Source: Nocardioides silvaticus | Lineage (GTDB): Bacteria; Actinomycetota; Actinomycetes; Propionibacteriales; Nocardioidaceae | Assembly (NCBI RefSeq): GCF_003160695.1 | Contig: NZ_QGDD01000002.1 | Span: forward strand, 610,973-674,972 | DNA: 64,000 bases | Direction of reading: 5' to 3' | In this document: positions 16,436 through 24,578 of the stretch, in pieces | Numbering within the stretch: position 1 is the stretch's first letter | Layout: the number at the start of each line of letters is the position of its first letter | Notes under the pieces: model-generated | What the model was told of the DNA's origin: nothing | What the model saw: only the letters and a program-made list of their open reading frames with translations | Databases searched by the model: none | Program-made: the position numbers and the translations under genes

Positions 16436-18375
16436 GGTCGGTGCAGCGTACCGATCTCCGCATACCACTCGAGCAGCTCGGGGGCGTCGACGCTGCCGGG
16501 GTCGAGGGCACCGCTGAGGTCCTGGCCGAGCAGCACCTTCTTCACCGGCACCTCGAGCTTCTTGCCGGTGCGCGTGTGCGGGACGCCCGGGGCCGCGATG
16601 ACCACGTCGGGCACGTGCCGGGGTGAGGCGTGGGTGCGGATGGCGTCGTTGATCCGTGCCTGCAGCGCCTCGTCGAACTCGACCCCGTCGGCCAGCACGA
16701 CGAACAACGGCATCCAGTAGTCGCCGTCCGGTCGCTCGATGCCGATCACGAGCGCTTCCCTGATCTCCGGGAGCGCCTCGACCGGCTCGTAGATGTCGGC
16801 GCTGCCCATCCGGATGCCCTTGCGGTTGAGCGTGGCGTCGGACCGGCCGTGGATGGCCACCGAGCCGTGGTCGGTGAGGGTGATCCAGTCGCCGTGCCGC
16901 CAGACGCCGGGGAAGGTGTCGAAGTACGCGTCGTGGTAGCGCGCACCGTCCGGGTCGTTCCAGAACATGACCGGCATCGACGGGAGCGGCCGGGTGATGA
17001 CCAGCTCCCCGACCTCGCCGCGCACCGGCGCCCCGCTCTCGTCGTAGGCGTCGACGGCGACGCCGAGGCACGGCCGCGAGAGCTCCCCGGCCCACACCGG
17101 GACGGTCGGCGCCGGACCGACGAACGCGCTGACGACGTCGGTGCCGCCGCTGATCGAGGCGATCTGGACGGCCGGCGGCAGGTCGGCCGCCAGCGCCCGG
17201 TGGCTGACGGCCGGGAACGTCGAGCCCGAGATGCCGACCCGGCGCAGCCGCGTGAGGTCGTGGTTCTTCGGTCCGACCGCGGCCTTCTGGCAGGCGGCGA
17301 CGTACGCCGGGCTCATCCCGGTCGCGGTCACCCCGTGCTCGGCGGTGATGGCCCACAGCTGGTCCGGGGACGGGTGGGCGGGGCTGCCGTCGTACGTCAC
17401 GATCGAGGCGCCGGTCAGCAGGCCCGCCACGACGAAGTTCCACATCATCCAGGAGGGCGTCGTGTACCAGAACAGCCGCTCCCCCGGCCCGAGGTCGAAG
17501 TGCAGTGCCGCGACCTTGGCCTGCTCGAGCATCGCCCCGCCGTGCCCGTGCACGATGCCCTTCGGCTTGCCGGTGGTGCCGGAGGAGAACAGCACCCACA
17601 GCGGGTGGTCGAACTCGACCTCGGCGTAGTCGAGCTCGGGCACCGGGTCGCTGCCGACCGCGTCGGCCCACTCGAAGTCGCCGACGTCGATCGACCGCTC
17701 GAGCGTGGGCAACGCCGCCTGCAGCTCGGCGACCACGCCGGCCCGCTGGTGCTGCTTGCCACCGTGGACGTACGACGACGCGAACACCAGCACCTTCGGC
17801 TCGAGCTGCTCGAACCGGGCCAGTGCCGCGGACGCCGCGTAGTCCATCCCGCACACCGACCAGATCGCGCCGAGGCTGACCGTGCCGAGCAGGGCGACGA
17901 CCGCTTCGGGGGTGTTGGGCAGGTAGCCGACGACGCGGTCGCCCTTGCCGACCCCGAGCTCGCGAAGCCGGGCCGCGAAGCCGGCGACCTCGTCCCGCAG
18001 CCGGCCCCAGGTCAGCTCGCGCCCCGCCCCGGGGTCCTCCGAGAGCCCGACGACCGCGACCTCGTCGGCCGGGCGGCCCTCGAGCAGGGCCTTGGCGTAG
18101 TTGACCCGCGCCTCGGGGAACCAGACCGCGCCGGGCATCCGCTCCTCGGCGAGGGCCGGACCGGGCAGGTCGTGACCGAGGAACTCCGCGACGCAACGCC
18201 AGAACGCGTCGAGGTCGTCGACCGACCATCGCCAGAGCTCGTCGTACTCCTCGACGCCGGAGGCGGACAGCTGGCGTCCTGCGTAGGCGGGCGTCGACGC
18301 GAGGCGGGCGAGCTCCTCGATCCGATACGGCCGCGCGGGGTCGTCGGCCGGCGGCTTCCAGTCCGGTGCAAGCAT
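16432..18375 (-). CDS. aacS: acetoacetyl-CoA synthetase (acetoacetate-CoA ligase)
   Basis: ANL-superfamily ligase that converts acetoacetate, ATP and CoA to acetoacetyl-CoA. The 647-residue length fits this subfamily (about 650), and FSSGTTGKPKGIVHGHGG is the ATP-binding loop. GVWRHGDW, RSDATLNRKGIRMGSADIYE and the catalytic lysine in TRTGKKLEVPVK are conserved. Its N terminus carries the acetyl-CoA-synthetase-like cap. The ATG at 18375 lies 7 nt after TAGAGT, a leaderless -10 that overlaps the -10 of the divergent cyclase gene. It heads the minus-strand run into the CNNM genes (ATGA overlap). Confidence 0.9.
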   Translation of the reverse strand: MLAPDWKPPADDPARPYRIEELARLASTPAYAGRQLSASGVEEYDELWRWSVDDLDAFWRCVAEFLGHDLPGPALAEERMPGAVWFPEARVNYAKALLEGRPADEVAVVGLSEDPGAGRELTWGRLRDEVAGFAARLRELGVGKGDRVVGYLPNTPEAVVALLGTVSLGAIWSVCGMDYAASAALARFEQLEPKVLVFASSYVHGGKQHQRAGVVAELQAALPTLERSIDVGDFEWADAVGSDPVPELDYAEVEFDHPLWVLFSSGTTGKPKGIVHGHGGAMLEQAKVAALHFDLGPGERLFWYTTPSWMMWNFVVAGLLTGASIVTYDGSPAHPSPDQLWAITAEHGVTATGMSPAYVAACQKAAVGPKNHDLTRLRRVGISGSTFPAVSHRALAADLPPAVQIASISGGTDVVSAFVGPAPTVPVWAGELSRPCLGVAVDAYDESGAPVRGEVGELVITRPLPSMPVMFWNDPDGARYHDAYFDTFPGVWRHGDWITLTDHGSVAIHGRSDATLNRKGIRMGSADIYEPVEALPEIREALVIGIERPDGDYWMPLFVVLADGVEFDEALQARINDAIRTHASPRHVPDVVIAAPGVPHTRTGKKLEVPVKKVLLGQDLSGALDPGSVDAPELLEWYAEIGTLHRP

Positions 18376-18382
18376 GTGCCGA

Positions 18383-18392
18383 ACTCTAGGAT
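18383..18392. promoter_or_regulatory. overlapping divergent -10 elements of aacS and the cyclase gene
   Basis: On the minus strand TAGAGT (18383-18388) lies 7 nt before the aacS ATG at 18375. On the plus strand TAGGAT (18387-18392) lies 7 nt before the cyclase GTG at 18400. The hexamers share two bases, and the whole intergenic distance is 24 bp, so polymerase can occupy only one promoter at a time. No good -35 is visible for either; both would lie inside the opposite coding region. Confidence 0.5.
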
Positions 18393-18399
18393 GTCGGAC

Positions 18400-19296
18400 G
18401 TGAGCGAGCTCTCGCAGCAGCGCCTGGCCATGTTGTTCTCGGACATCGAGGGCTCGACGTTGCACGCGAACCGGCTGGGCGACCGGTGGAAGGACGTGCT
18501 GCGGCTGCACCGCGAGACCTGTCGGCGCGCGTGGAAGGACCATGACGGCGAGGAGGTCGACACCGCGGGCGACGGCTTCTTCGTGGTGTTCCGCGCCGTG
18601 CGCGACGCCGTCGCCGCGGCGATGCAGGCGCAGCGCGAGCTCGCCTCCGCGGACTGGCCCGGCGGCCGGCCGATCCGCTCCCGCACCGGGATCCACGTCG
18701 GACCGGTCTCGTCCTACGACGGCAGCTACGTCGGCTACGACGTGCACCGGGCCGCGCGGATCATGGGTGCGGCCAACGGCGGCCAGGTCGTGGTGTCGCA
18801 GGCCGTGGTCGAGGACTTCGAGACCCGCCCCGACGGCATCGAGATCACCGACCTGGGCGTGCACCCCCTGAAGGACCTGGCCGAGGAGGAGCGGCTCTTC
18901 CAGGTGCACGCCGAGGGGATGCTGGCGTCGTTCCCGCGGATCAAGTCGCTGGGGACCTCGGGCGCGGCCGCGGCGGCCGTCGCGCGCACCCTCTACCGAC
19001 CGGCGGCGGTCGCGGCGGCGGAGCTGCTGATGGAGGACGGCCGCACGATCGCGGTCGACGAGAACGGTCTCCGCATCGGCCGGATGCCCGACAACGACCT
19101 GGTCCTCAACGACAACCTGGTGAGCCGCCACCACTGCGCGATCACCGGCACCCCGGCGGGATTCGTGCTCACCGACCTGCAGTCCACGCACGGCACCACC
19201 GTCAACGGCGAGCGGCTGACGACCGCGCGGCCGCTCGAGGACGGCGACCTGCTGGCCGTGGGCGAGACCCGGATGCAGTTCACCCAGCCGGAGTGA
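18400..19296 (+). CDS. class III adenylate/guanylate cyclase domain fused to FHA domain
   Basis: 298-residue cytosolic protein. The cyclase homology domain (residues 8-170) has the two metal-binding aspartates in FSDIEGST (D15) and TAGDGFF (D58) and the transition-state arginine in VHRAARI (R120). The base-specifying lysine is replaced by Asp (D54), and the transition-state Asn by His (H116), so the nucleotide made, or whether any is made, is open. An Ala-rich linker leads to a C-terminal FHA domain (about 210-295; GRMPDNDL, SRHHC, STHGTTVNGE), which binds phosphothreonine partners. I prefer the GTG at 18400, 7 nt after TAGGAT; the ATG at 18391 overlaps that -10. It converges on the CNB-enzyme operon with a 17-bp overlap. 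Confidence 0.85.
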   Translation: MSELSQQRLAMLFSDIEGSTLHANRLGDRWKDVLRLHRETCRRAWKDHDGEEVDTAGDGFFVVFRAVRDAVAAAMQAQRELASADWPGGRPIRSRTGIHVGPVSSYDGSYVGYDVHRAARIMGAANGGQVVVSQAVVEDFETRPDGIEITDLGVHPLKDLAEEERLFQVHAEGMLASFPRIKSLGTSGAAAAAVARTLYRPAAVAAAELLMEDGRTIAVDENGLRIGRMPDNDLVLNDNLVSRHHCAITGTPAGFVLTDLQSTHGTTVNGERLTTARPLEDGDLLAVGETRMQFTQPE

Positions 19297-20938
19297 CCGG
19301 CGCGGCGTCGCCGGGGAGCGGCGCCGGGTTGTGCTCCGGCTCGTTCGGGAGCTCCCGCACGGCTGCACCGAACGTCTGGATGGTCTCCGCGAGTGCGCGG
19401 GCCTCGGCCTGGCCCAGCGACAACACCTCGAGCGGGGAGGTGGCCCGGACCGTCGCCGTCCGGCGGGTCTCCTCGAAGACGGCCTTCTCGCCGAAGTGGT
19501 CGCCGGCGCCGAGACCGGTCACCACCACCTCCCCGTCCGGGGTCTCGCGGACGATCTCGGCGCTGCCGCTGGCGATCACGTAGATCTGCTGGCCGACCTC
19601 GCCCTGGCGGACCACCGCCTGGCCGGTCTCGTAGTGCTCCCGACGCAGGCCGAAGGGCGTCGCCACCCGCACCCCGACGATGTCGCGGCCGAAGAACGGC
19701 GCCATCAGCCAGTCGAAGAGGATGTCGGCCTTGCGCTCCCTGGTCGGCACGAACCACCAGAAGAACAGCCGCCACAGGATCCAGGCCGGCAGCCCGTAGA
19801 AGCGCAGGCCCTTGAGGTGGGACACCGCCTTGCGCCGGCCGAGCGAGCAGGCGTCGCCCAGCCCGGCGAACGTGAACGGCTTGAGCGGCTTGCCCTCCAG
19901 CTGACGCACGATGTTGCGACCGATCTGACGGCCGCCGTACATCCCGTAGATCGCAACCGCCGGGCAGGTGCCGCCCTGCGGGTGCGGCACGGCGGCGCAG
20001 TCACCCGCGGCCCACACATTGTCGGTGCCGGGCACCCGCACGTTCTCGTCGGTGATGACCCGGCCGCGCGCGTCGCGCTCGTAGGGCATCAGGTCGAGCA
20101 ACGGGGACAGCGCGGTGCCCGAGGAGCTGATGATCGAGCGCGTGGGAACGACGGTGCCGTCGGAGAGGATCGCCTCGTCGCGGGTGGCCGCGGTGATCCG
20201 GGTTCCGGTCAGCACCTCGACGCCACCCTTGGCGATCGTCCGCTCGGCGTACCCGATCAGCTTCGGCTGCCGGGTGGCGAGCTCGGGCAGGATCCGCTCC
20301 CCCGAGTGCACCAGCAGCACGCGGAGGTCCGCCGGGTCGATCCCGGAGTACTCCTTGCGGGCCAGCCGACGGAAGTAGTCCATCAGCTCGGTGGCGACCT
20401 CCACGCCGCCGAAGCCGCCGCCGACGACGATGAAGGTCAGCAGCCGCTGCCGCTCGACCGGGTCGGTCTCGATCTCGGCCAGCTCGAGCATCGAGAGCAG
20501 GTGGTTGCGCACCCTGAAGTTGTCGGCGAACGTCTTGAGCTGGAAGGCGTGCTGGGCGATGCCCGGGTAGCGGGACAGGTCGTCGATGGACCCGAGGGCG
20601 ACCACGAGGTGGTCGTACTCGAGCACCTGCTCCTTTCCGTCGAGCAACCGTGACGTCGTCACCGTGCGCTGCTCGACGTCGACCGACTTGATCTCGGCAT
20701 TGTGGAACCGCGCGGGCGGGAACAGCCGCCGCACCGGACTGGTGATGTTGGTGGGCGACACCTTGCCGGTGAGCATCTCGGCGATGAACCCGTGGAAGGT
20801 GTGGAAGTTGTCGCGGCTGACGATCGTCAGCTCGACGTCGCCCCGCTTGATCGCCTTCCTGAGGGAGCGGGCGAGGTAGATGGCGGTCCACCCGCCACCC
20901 AGGCACACCACGCGCAACGGCTTCGCGGGGTCCGTCAT
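19280..20938 (-). CDS. type II NADH dehydrogenase-like oxidoreductase fused to cyclic-nucleotide-binding domain
   Basis: 552-residue FAD flavoprotein. The N-terminal two-dinucleotide fold has VVCLGGGWTAIYLARSL (FAD, about residue 10) and FIVVGGGFGGVEVATEL (NAD, about 170), plus the AAGDCAAVPHP second FAD motif near 311. A hydrophobic stretch (about 380-400) is consistent with peripheral membrane attachment, as in NDH-2. The C-terminal CNB domain (about 430-530) has an intact phosphate-binding cassette: FGEKAV with E484, and RRTATV with R492/R493. This suggests NADH oxidation or quinone reduction gated by cAMP or another cyclic nucleotide. The ATG at 20938 overlaps the patatin stop (ATGA). Confidence 0.85.
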   Translation of the reverse strand: MTDPAKPLRVVCLGGGWTAIYLARSLRKAIKRGDVELTIVSRDNFHTFHGFIAEMLTGKVSPTNITSPVRRLFPPARFHNAEIKSVDVEQRTVTTSRLLDGKEQVLEYDHLVVALGSIDDLSRYPGIAQHAFQLKTFADNFRVRNHLLSMLELAEIETDPVERQRLLTFIVVGGGFGGVEVATELMDYFRRLARKEYSGIDPADLRVLLVHSGERILPELATRQPKLIGYAERTIAKGGVEVLTGTRITAATRDEAILSDGTVVPTRSIISSSGTALSPLLDLMPYERDARGRVITDENVRVPGTDNVWAAGDCAAVPHPQGGTCPAVAIYGMYGGRQIGRNIVRQLEGKPLKPFTFAGLGDACSLGRRKAVSHLKGLRFYGLPAWILWRLFFWWFVPTRERKADILFDWLMAPFFGRDIVGVRVATPFGLRREHYETGQAVVRQGEVGQQIYVIASGSAEIVRETPDGEVVVTGLGAGDHFGEKAVFEETRRTATVRATSPLEVLSLGQAEARALAETIQTFGAAVRELPNEPEHNPAPLPGDAAPVTPAG

Positions 20939-22746
20939 CGGTTCTCCTCGTTCCAGTCGGCGATCGCGTCGACGGCCGCCTTGTAGCCGACGTCCACGAT
21001 CTCGTCCAGGTGTCGCATGTCCAGGGTGTCGTACGCCGCGACCGGTGGGGCGATGAACCGCACATCGCTCCGCGTCCGCTGCGCAGCCGCCGCGCGGTCA
21101 CTCGCGAGCGTCGCCGTGCGCTCGAGGATCCGCACCAGGCTGGGGAACGCCGTGCCCGCCGACTGCCGCATCTTGTGCCGGACGACGTCGAGGATGCCGG
21201 GCGCGTCCTCCCAGTGCAGGTCGACCGAGAACGTCCGCGGCGGCGAGACGTCGCTCGCGTAGAGGGTGCCGACACCGGTGCGGCTCATCGGGTCGACCGG
21301 CAGGTTGTCGAGCACGCCGCCGTCGACCAGCAGCTCGCCGCGGTCCACCACCGGCGCCACGACACCCGGGATCGACATGCTCGCGAGCACGTAGCGCGCG
21401 AGCGGACCGCTGGTGTGGACCTGGCTCCGGTTGCGGGTGAGGTTGGTGGAGGTGCAGAAGAACTCGCGCGCCTGGTCCTCGATCCGCCGCGACCCGAACG
21501 CCTCGGCCATCGCCAACCGGCTGCGGCGGGAGCCGTGCAGCGCGACGAACGGCAGCGTGAAGCCCTTCAGCGGGCGGATCTCGTGCCAGGTGGCGCGGTT
21601 GACCTCGACGATCTCCTCCGGGGTGAGCCCGATCGACCACAGCCCTCCGATGAGCGCCCCCATGCTGCTGCCGCCGATCCGGTCGATCTCGATGCCCGCC
21701 TCGGTCAGCGCGCGGAGCACGCCGATGTGGGCGAACCCGCGCGCTCCTCCCCCGCCCAGGACCAGCCCGACCGCCGTGCCGGTGAGGTGACGGGCCAGCC
21801 GCGTCCAGTCCGCCTCGGACCTGGCCAGCAGGTGCGCCTGGCGCGCGAAGTCCCCGGCCTCCCGCCACAGCGCGGTGATGCCCGGCGTCGGCCGTCCGGC
21901 CTCGCGGACGAAGACCAGCTCGCGCGGCACGTCCGGCGCGACGACGGCGACCCGGGTGATCATCCGGCGGGCGGCGCGGTCGGGACGGACCCCGCCCGGG
22001 GCGACGACGAGCACCCGGTCGGCGCGGCGCAGTGCCCGCTCGGTCCACGGCGAGTCCGGCTCGTGGTCAGCGATCAGCACGACGCGCGGGTGCTCGACCT
22101 CGGCGGCGTCGAGGTAGTCGGCGATGGCGCGCTCGTCCGGCGAACCCGCCGGCGACCGGGCCGCGCCGGCACCGACTGCCTGGTCGACGGTGACCGGGTC
22201 CAGGGCGCGCATCCGCAGGGCACCGCCGAGGACGGCGGCCACCTCCTGCACGTCGATGCCGCCGGTCGGGACGAGCGCGATCGTCGCCGGAGCGCTGGTA
22301 CGCCGGGGCGGGCTGCCCGGCAGCAGCCAGCCGGCCACGACCCGGGTCAGCCGGAGAGCGCTCTGCGGGTCTTCCTCCATCAGTCGCTCGAAGGCCGAGC
22401 GCGACAGTCGTCCGACCAGCGTGTCGCGCACGGCCCGCACGGTCGCCGTACGCCGGGAGCCGGTGAGCAGCGCGACCTCGCCCACCGTCGAGCCGCGGCC
22501 GATCTCGCGGACGACGGTCTCGGTGCCCTCGGCGCCGACGAGGGACACGTTCAGCCGTCCGCCCGCGACGACGTAGAGGTCCTCGCCCGGTTCTCCGGTG
22601 CGCATCAGCACCTCACCCCGGTCGAGCACCGTCCACTCCATGGAGCGCGACAGCTCCTCCAGGCGCTGCTCCGGCATGCCTTGGAAGACCGCGCAGCCGG
22701 CGAGCGCCCCGACCGCGTGGCGGGGCTCAGCCCGGATGGTCCGCAT
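20935..22746 (-). CDS. cyclic-nucleotide-binding domain fused to patatin-like phospholipase
   Basis: 603-residue protein of the NTE/Rv2565-like architecture. The CNB domain (about residues 15-130) has an intact cassette, VGEVALLTGSRRTATV (E90, R98). A middle Rossmann-like region (about 150-310) follows. The patatin domain (about 325-500) has the oxyanion loop GGGGARG (331-337), the nucleophile Ser361 in GGSSMG and the dyad Asp475 in VDGG. It should hydrolyse phospholipid or lysophospholipid acyl esters, with activity tuned by nucleotide binding. The ATG at 22746 lies 20 nt inside the end of the upstream CNB-aldehyde dehydrogenase gene, so the three CNB genes form one tightly overlapped operon. 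Confidence 0.88.
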   Translation of the reverse strand: MRTIRAEPRHAVGALAGCAVFQGMPEQRLEELSRSMEWTVLDRGEVLMRTGEPGEDLYVVAGGRLNVSLVGAEGTETVVREIGRGSTVGEVALLTGSRRTATVRAVRDTLVGRLSRSAFERLMEEDPQSALRLTRVVAGWLLPGSPPRRTSAPATIALVPTGGIDVQEVAAVLGGALRMRALDPVTVDQAVGAGAARSPAGSPDERAIADYLDAAEVEHPRVVLIADHEPDSPWTERALRRADRVLVVAPGGVRPDRAARRMITRVAVVAPDVPRELVFVREAGRPTPGITALWREAGDFARQAHLLARSEADWTRLARHLTGTAVGLVLGGGGARGFAHIGVLRALTEAGIEIDRIGGSSMGALIGGLWSIGLTPEEIVEVNRATWHEIRPLKGFTLPFVALHGSRRSRLAMAEAFGSRRIEDQAREFFCTSTNLTRNRSQVHTSGPLARYVLASMSIPGVVAPVVDRGELLVDGGVLDNLPVDPMSRTGVGTLYASDVSPPRTFSVDLHWEDAPGILDVVRHKMRQSAGTAFPSLVRILERTATLASDRAAAAQRTRSDVRFIAPPVAAYDTLDMRHLDEIVDVGYKAAVDAIADWNEENR

Positions 22747-24520
22747 CGGGCTGGACCAGCCGCGCGAGCCGCTTCACGTTGCGCAGGTTCGTGTAGGTGA
22801 CGTTGTCGGTCGTGGAGTTGCCGCCGAAGGTGCCGCAACCGAGGGTCAGCGAGGGCACCAGCCCGGTCGTGACGCCGAAGACGCCGTGGGCGCCGGGCGA
22901 GTTGGCGAGGATCCGGCTGGTCGGCATCGCCGCCCCGAAGCGCGCGATCCGGTCGGGGTCCTGGCTGTGCACGATCGAGGTGTGGCCGCTGCCCATGAAG
23001 TCGAGCAGCCGCAGCGACAGCGCGATGGCTTCGTCGTCGCCGCCGATCTCGAAGAGCGACAGCACCGGCGTCATCTTCTCGCCGGCCAGCGCGGAGTCCT
23101 CCCCGTCCCACTCGGCCGGCACCACGACGACCTTGATGTCGAAGGGCCGCTCGATGCCGGTGAACGACGCGATCGTGGCGGCCGACTGGCCGATCATCTC
23201 GCCGCGGAACCGGTTGGTCGCGGGGTCGACTACCGCCGCGAGGAAGCTCTCGGCCTCCGTCGGCGACAGCACGGCGGCGCCCTGGCCCTCGAGCTGGGCC
23301 ACGAAGTCGTCGCGGACCGACCGGTCGACCACCAGGTTGTGCTCGGCCCCGCAGATGACGCCGTTGTCGAACGACTTCGACATGACGATCGAGCCCGCGG
23401 CCGCCGCCAGGTCGGCGTCGGGGGCGATCCAGCACGGTGCGTTGCCGGGGCCGACTCCCAACGCCGGCGTGCCGGAGCTGTAGGCGGCCTGCACCATCGC
23501 CGCGCCTCCGGTCGCGAGCACCAACCCGACGCCCGGGTGGCTCATGAACTGCTGGGTGAGCTTGCGGCTCCCCCGCTTCTCGACCCAGAGCACCAGGTCG
23601 GACGGCGCGCCCTCCTCCTCGAGCACCTGCCGGATCAGCTCGCCGACGCGGTTGCCGACGCCGAGCACGGCGTGGTGGAAGCTGAGGATCACCGCGTTGC
23701 GGGACTTGAGGCTGATCAGCGTCTTGAAGTACGCCGTCGCGACCGGGTTGGTCACCGGCACCAGCCCGAACACCACGCCCACCGCGTGCGCGATCTCGGT
23801 GACCTGGGCGGCCTCGTCGGTGGCGATCGGGCCGGCCCCGACCTTGCCGACGAGCGAGTCGTAGACGCCCTGCGCCGCGACCATGTTCTTCAGCGTCTTG
23901 TCGCCCGCGTCGCCGATGTGGGTCTCCTCGACCGTCGCCTCGGCCAGGACCTGGGCGTGCTCGAGGAAGACCGACGTCAGCCGGCCCAGCAGCGCGTCCA
24001 CGCGGTCCTCCGGCCAGTCGGCGAACGCGGCCTGGGCCGACGTCGCCCTGCCGACCAGCTCGTCGACCACCGGGTCGGGCGCCGCGGCGAACATCAGGTC
24101 AGAGGCCTGTTCGGTCAGCCGCCGGAGCTTCGCGGTTGCGTCCCGGGCCAGCTCCTGGGTGATGCCGAGCGCGGCAGCGGGGTCGCGCCGGGCCAGGTCG
24201 TCCAGGTCCGCGGTGGAGATGGTGCGGGCTCGCACTGGGGTCTCGGCGACCGCGGTGGCTGAGCGCGGCAGCCGGTCGAGCAGCGCCACCTCGCCGAGCG
24301 TCGCACCCGCCCCCTCGTAGCGGAGCACCGACTCGGTGTCGACCTCGGGGAGCTCGCGCTCGATGCGCACCTCGCCCTCGTCGATGAAGTACGCCGCGTC
24401 GCCCTCGTCGCCCTCGGTGAAGATCGTCGTGCCGGCCTCGAACTCGACGTCGACCAACAGCTTGGCGACGGTCTGCCTGTGCTCCTCGGTGAGCGCGTCG
24501 AAGAATCCCGGAAGGCTCAT
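22727..24520 (-). CDS. cyclic-nucleotide-binding domain fused to CoA-acylating aldehyde dehydrogenase
   Basis: 597-residue two-domain protein. The CNB domain (residues 5-125) has the intact cassette LGEVALLDRLPRSATAVA (E77, R86). The rest (about 150-597) matches CoA-acylating aldehyde dehydrogenases such as the AdhE N-terminal domain and EutE/PduP, with the catalytic Cys390 in SFDNGVICGAEHN and the VGPGNAPCWI segment. It would interconvert an aldehyde and acyl-CoA with NAD. I start at the ATG at 24520 (MSLPGFFDALTEEH); CAGAAT 6 nt upstream may be a weak leaderless -10. The upstream extension of the frame has no support. First gene of the CNB operon. Confidence 0.85.
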   Translation of the reverse strand: MSLPGFFDALTEEHRQTVAKLLVDVEFEAGTTIFTEGDEGDAAYFIDEGEVRIERELPEVDTESVLRYEGAGATLGEVALLDRLPRSATAVAETPVRARTISTADLDDLARRDPAAALGITQELARDATAKLRRLTEQASDLMFAAAPDPVVDELVGRATSAQAAFADWPEDRVDALLGRLTSVFLEHAQVLAEATVEETHIGDAGDKTLKNMVAAQGVYDSLVGKVGAGPIATDEAAQVTEIAHAVGVVFGLVPVTNPVATAYFKTLISLKSRNAVILSFHHAVLGVGNRVGELIRQVLEEEGAPSDLVLWVEKRGSRKLTQQFMSHPGVGLVLATGGAAMVQAAYSSGTPALGVGPGNAPCWIAPDADLAAAAGSIVMSKSFDNGVICGAEHNLVVDRSVRDDFVAQLEGQGAAVLSPTEAESFLAAVVDPATNRFRGEMIGQSAATIASFTGIERPFDIKVVVVPAEWDGEDSALAGEKMTPVLSLFEIGGDDEAIALSLRLLDFMGSGHTSIVHSQDPDRIARFGAAMPTSRILANSPGAHGVFGVTTGLVPSLTLGCGTFGGNSTTDNVTYTNLRNVKRLARLVQPDADHPG

Positions 24521-24526
24521 GGCGAC

Positions 24527-24532
24527 ATTCTG
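24527..24532 (-). promoter_or_regulatory. weak -10 candidate of the CNB operon
   Basis: CAGAAT on the minus strand, 6 nt before the ATG at 24520. It deviates from TANNNT at the first base. It lies in the 58-bp gap after the lipoprotein gene and, if used, would give the three CNB genes their own leaderless transcript. Confidence 0.25.
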
Positions 24533-24578
24533 GACCTTCGCCCGCGCGTTGGGGAGGCTCCTCGAGGATGAGTGCGGG

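Noticed and set aside
18376..19368. N-terminal extension of the aacS frame by about 330 codons
   Set aside because: It runs antisense through the cyclase-FHA gene; family members start at MLAPDWKPP.
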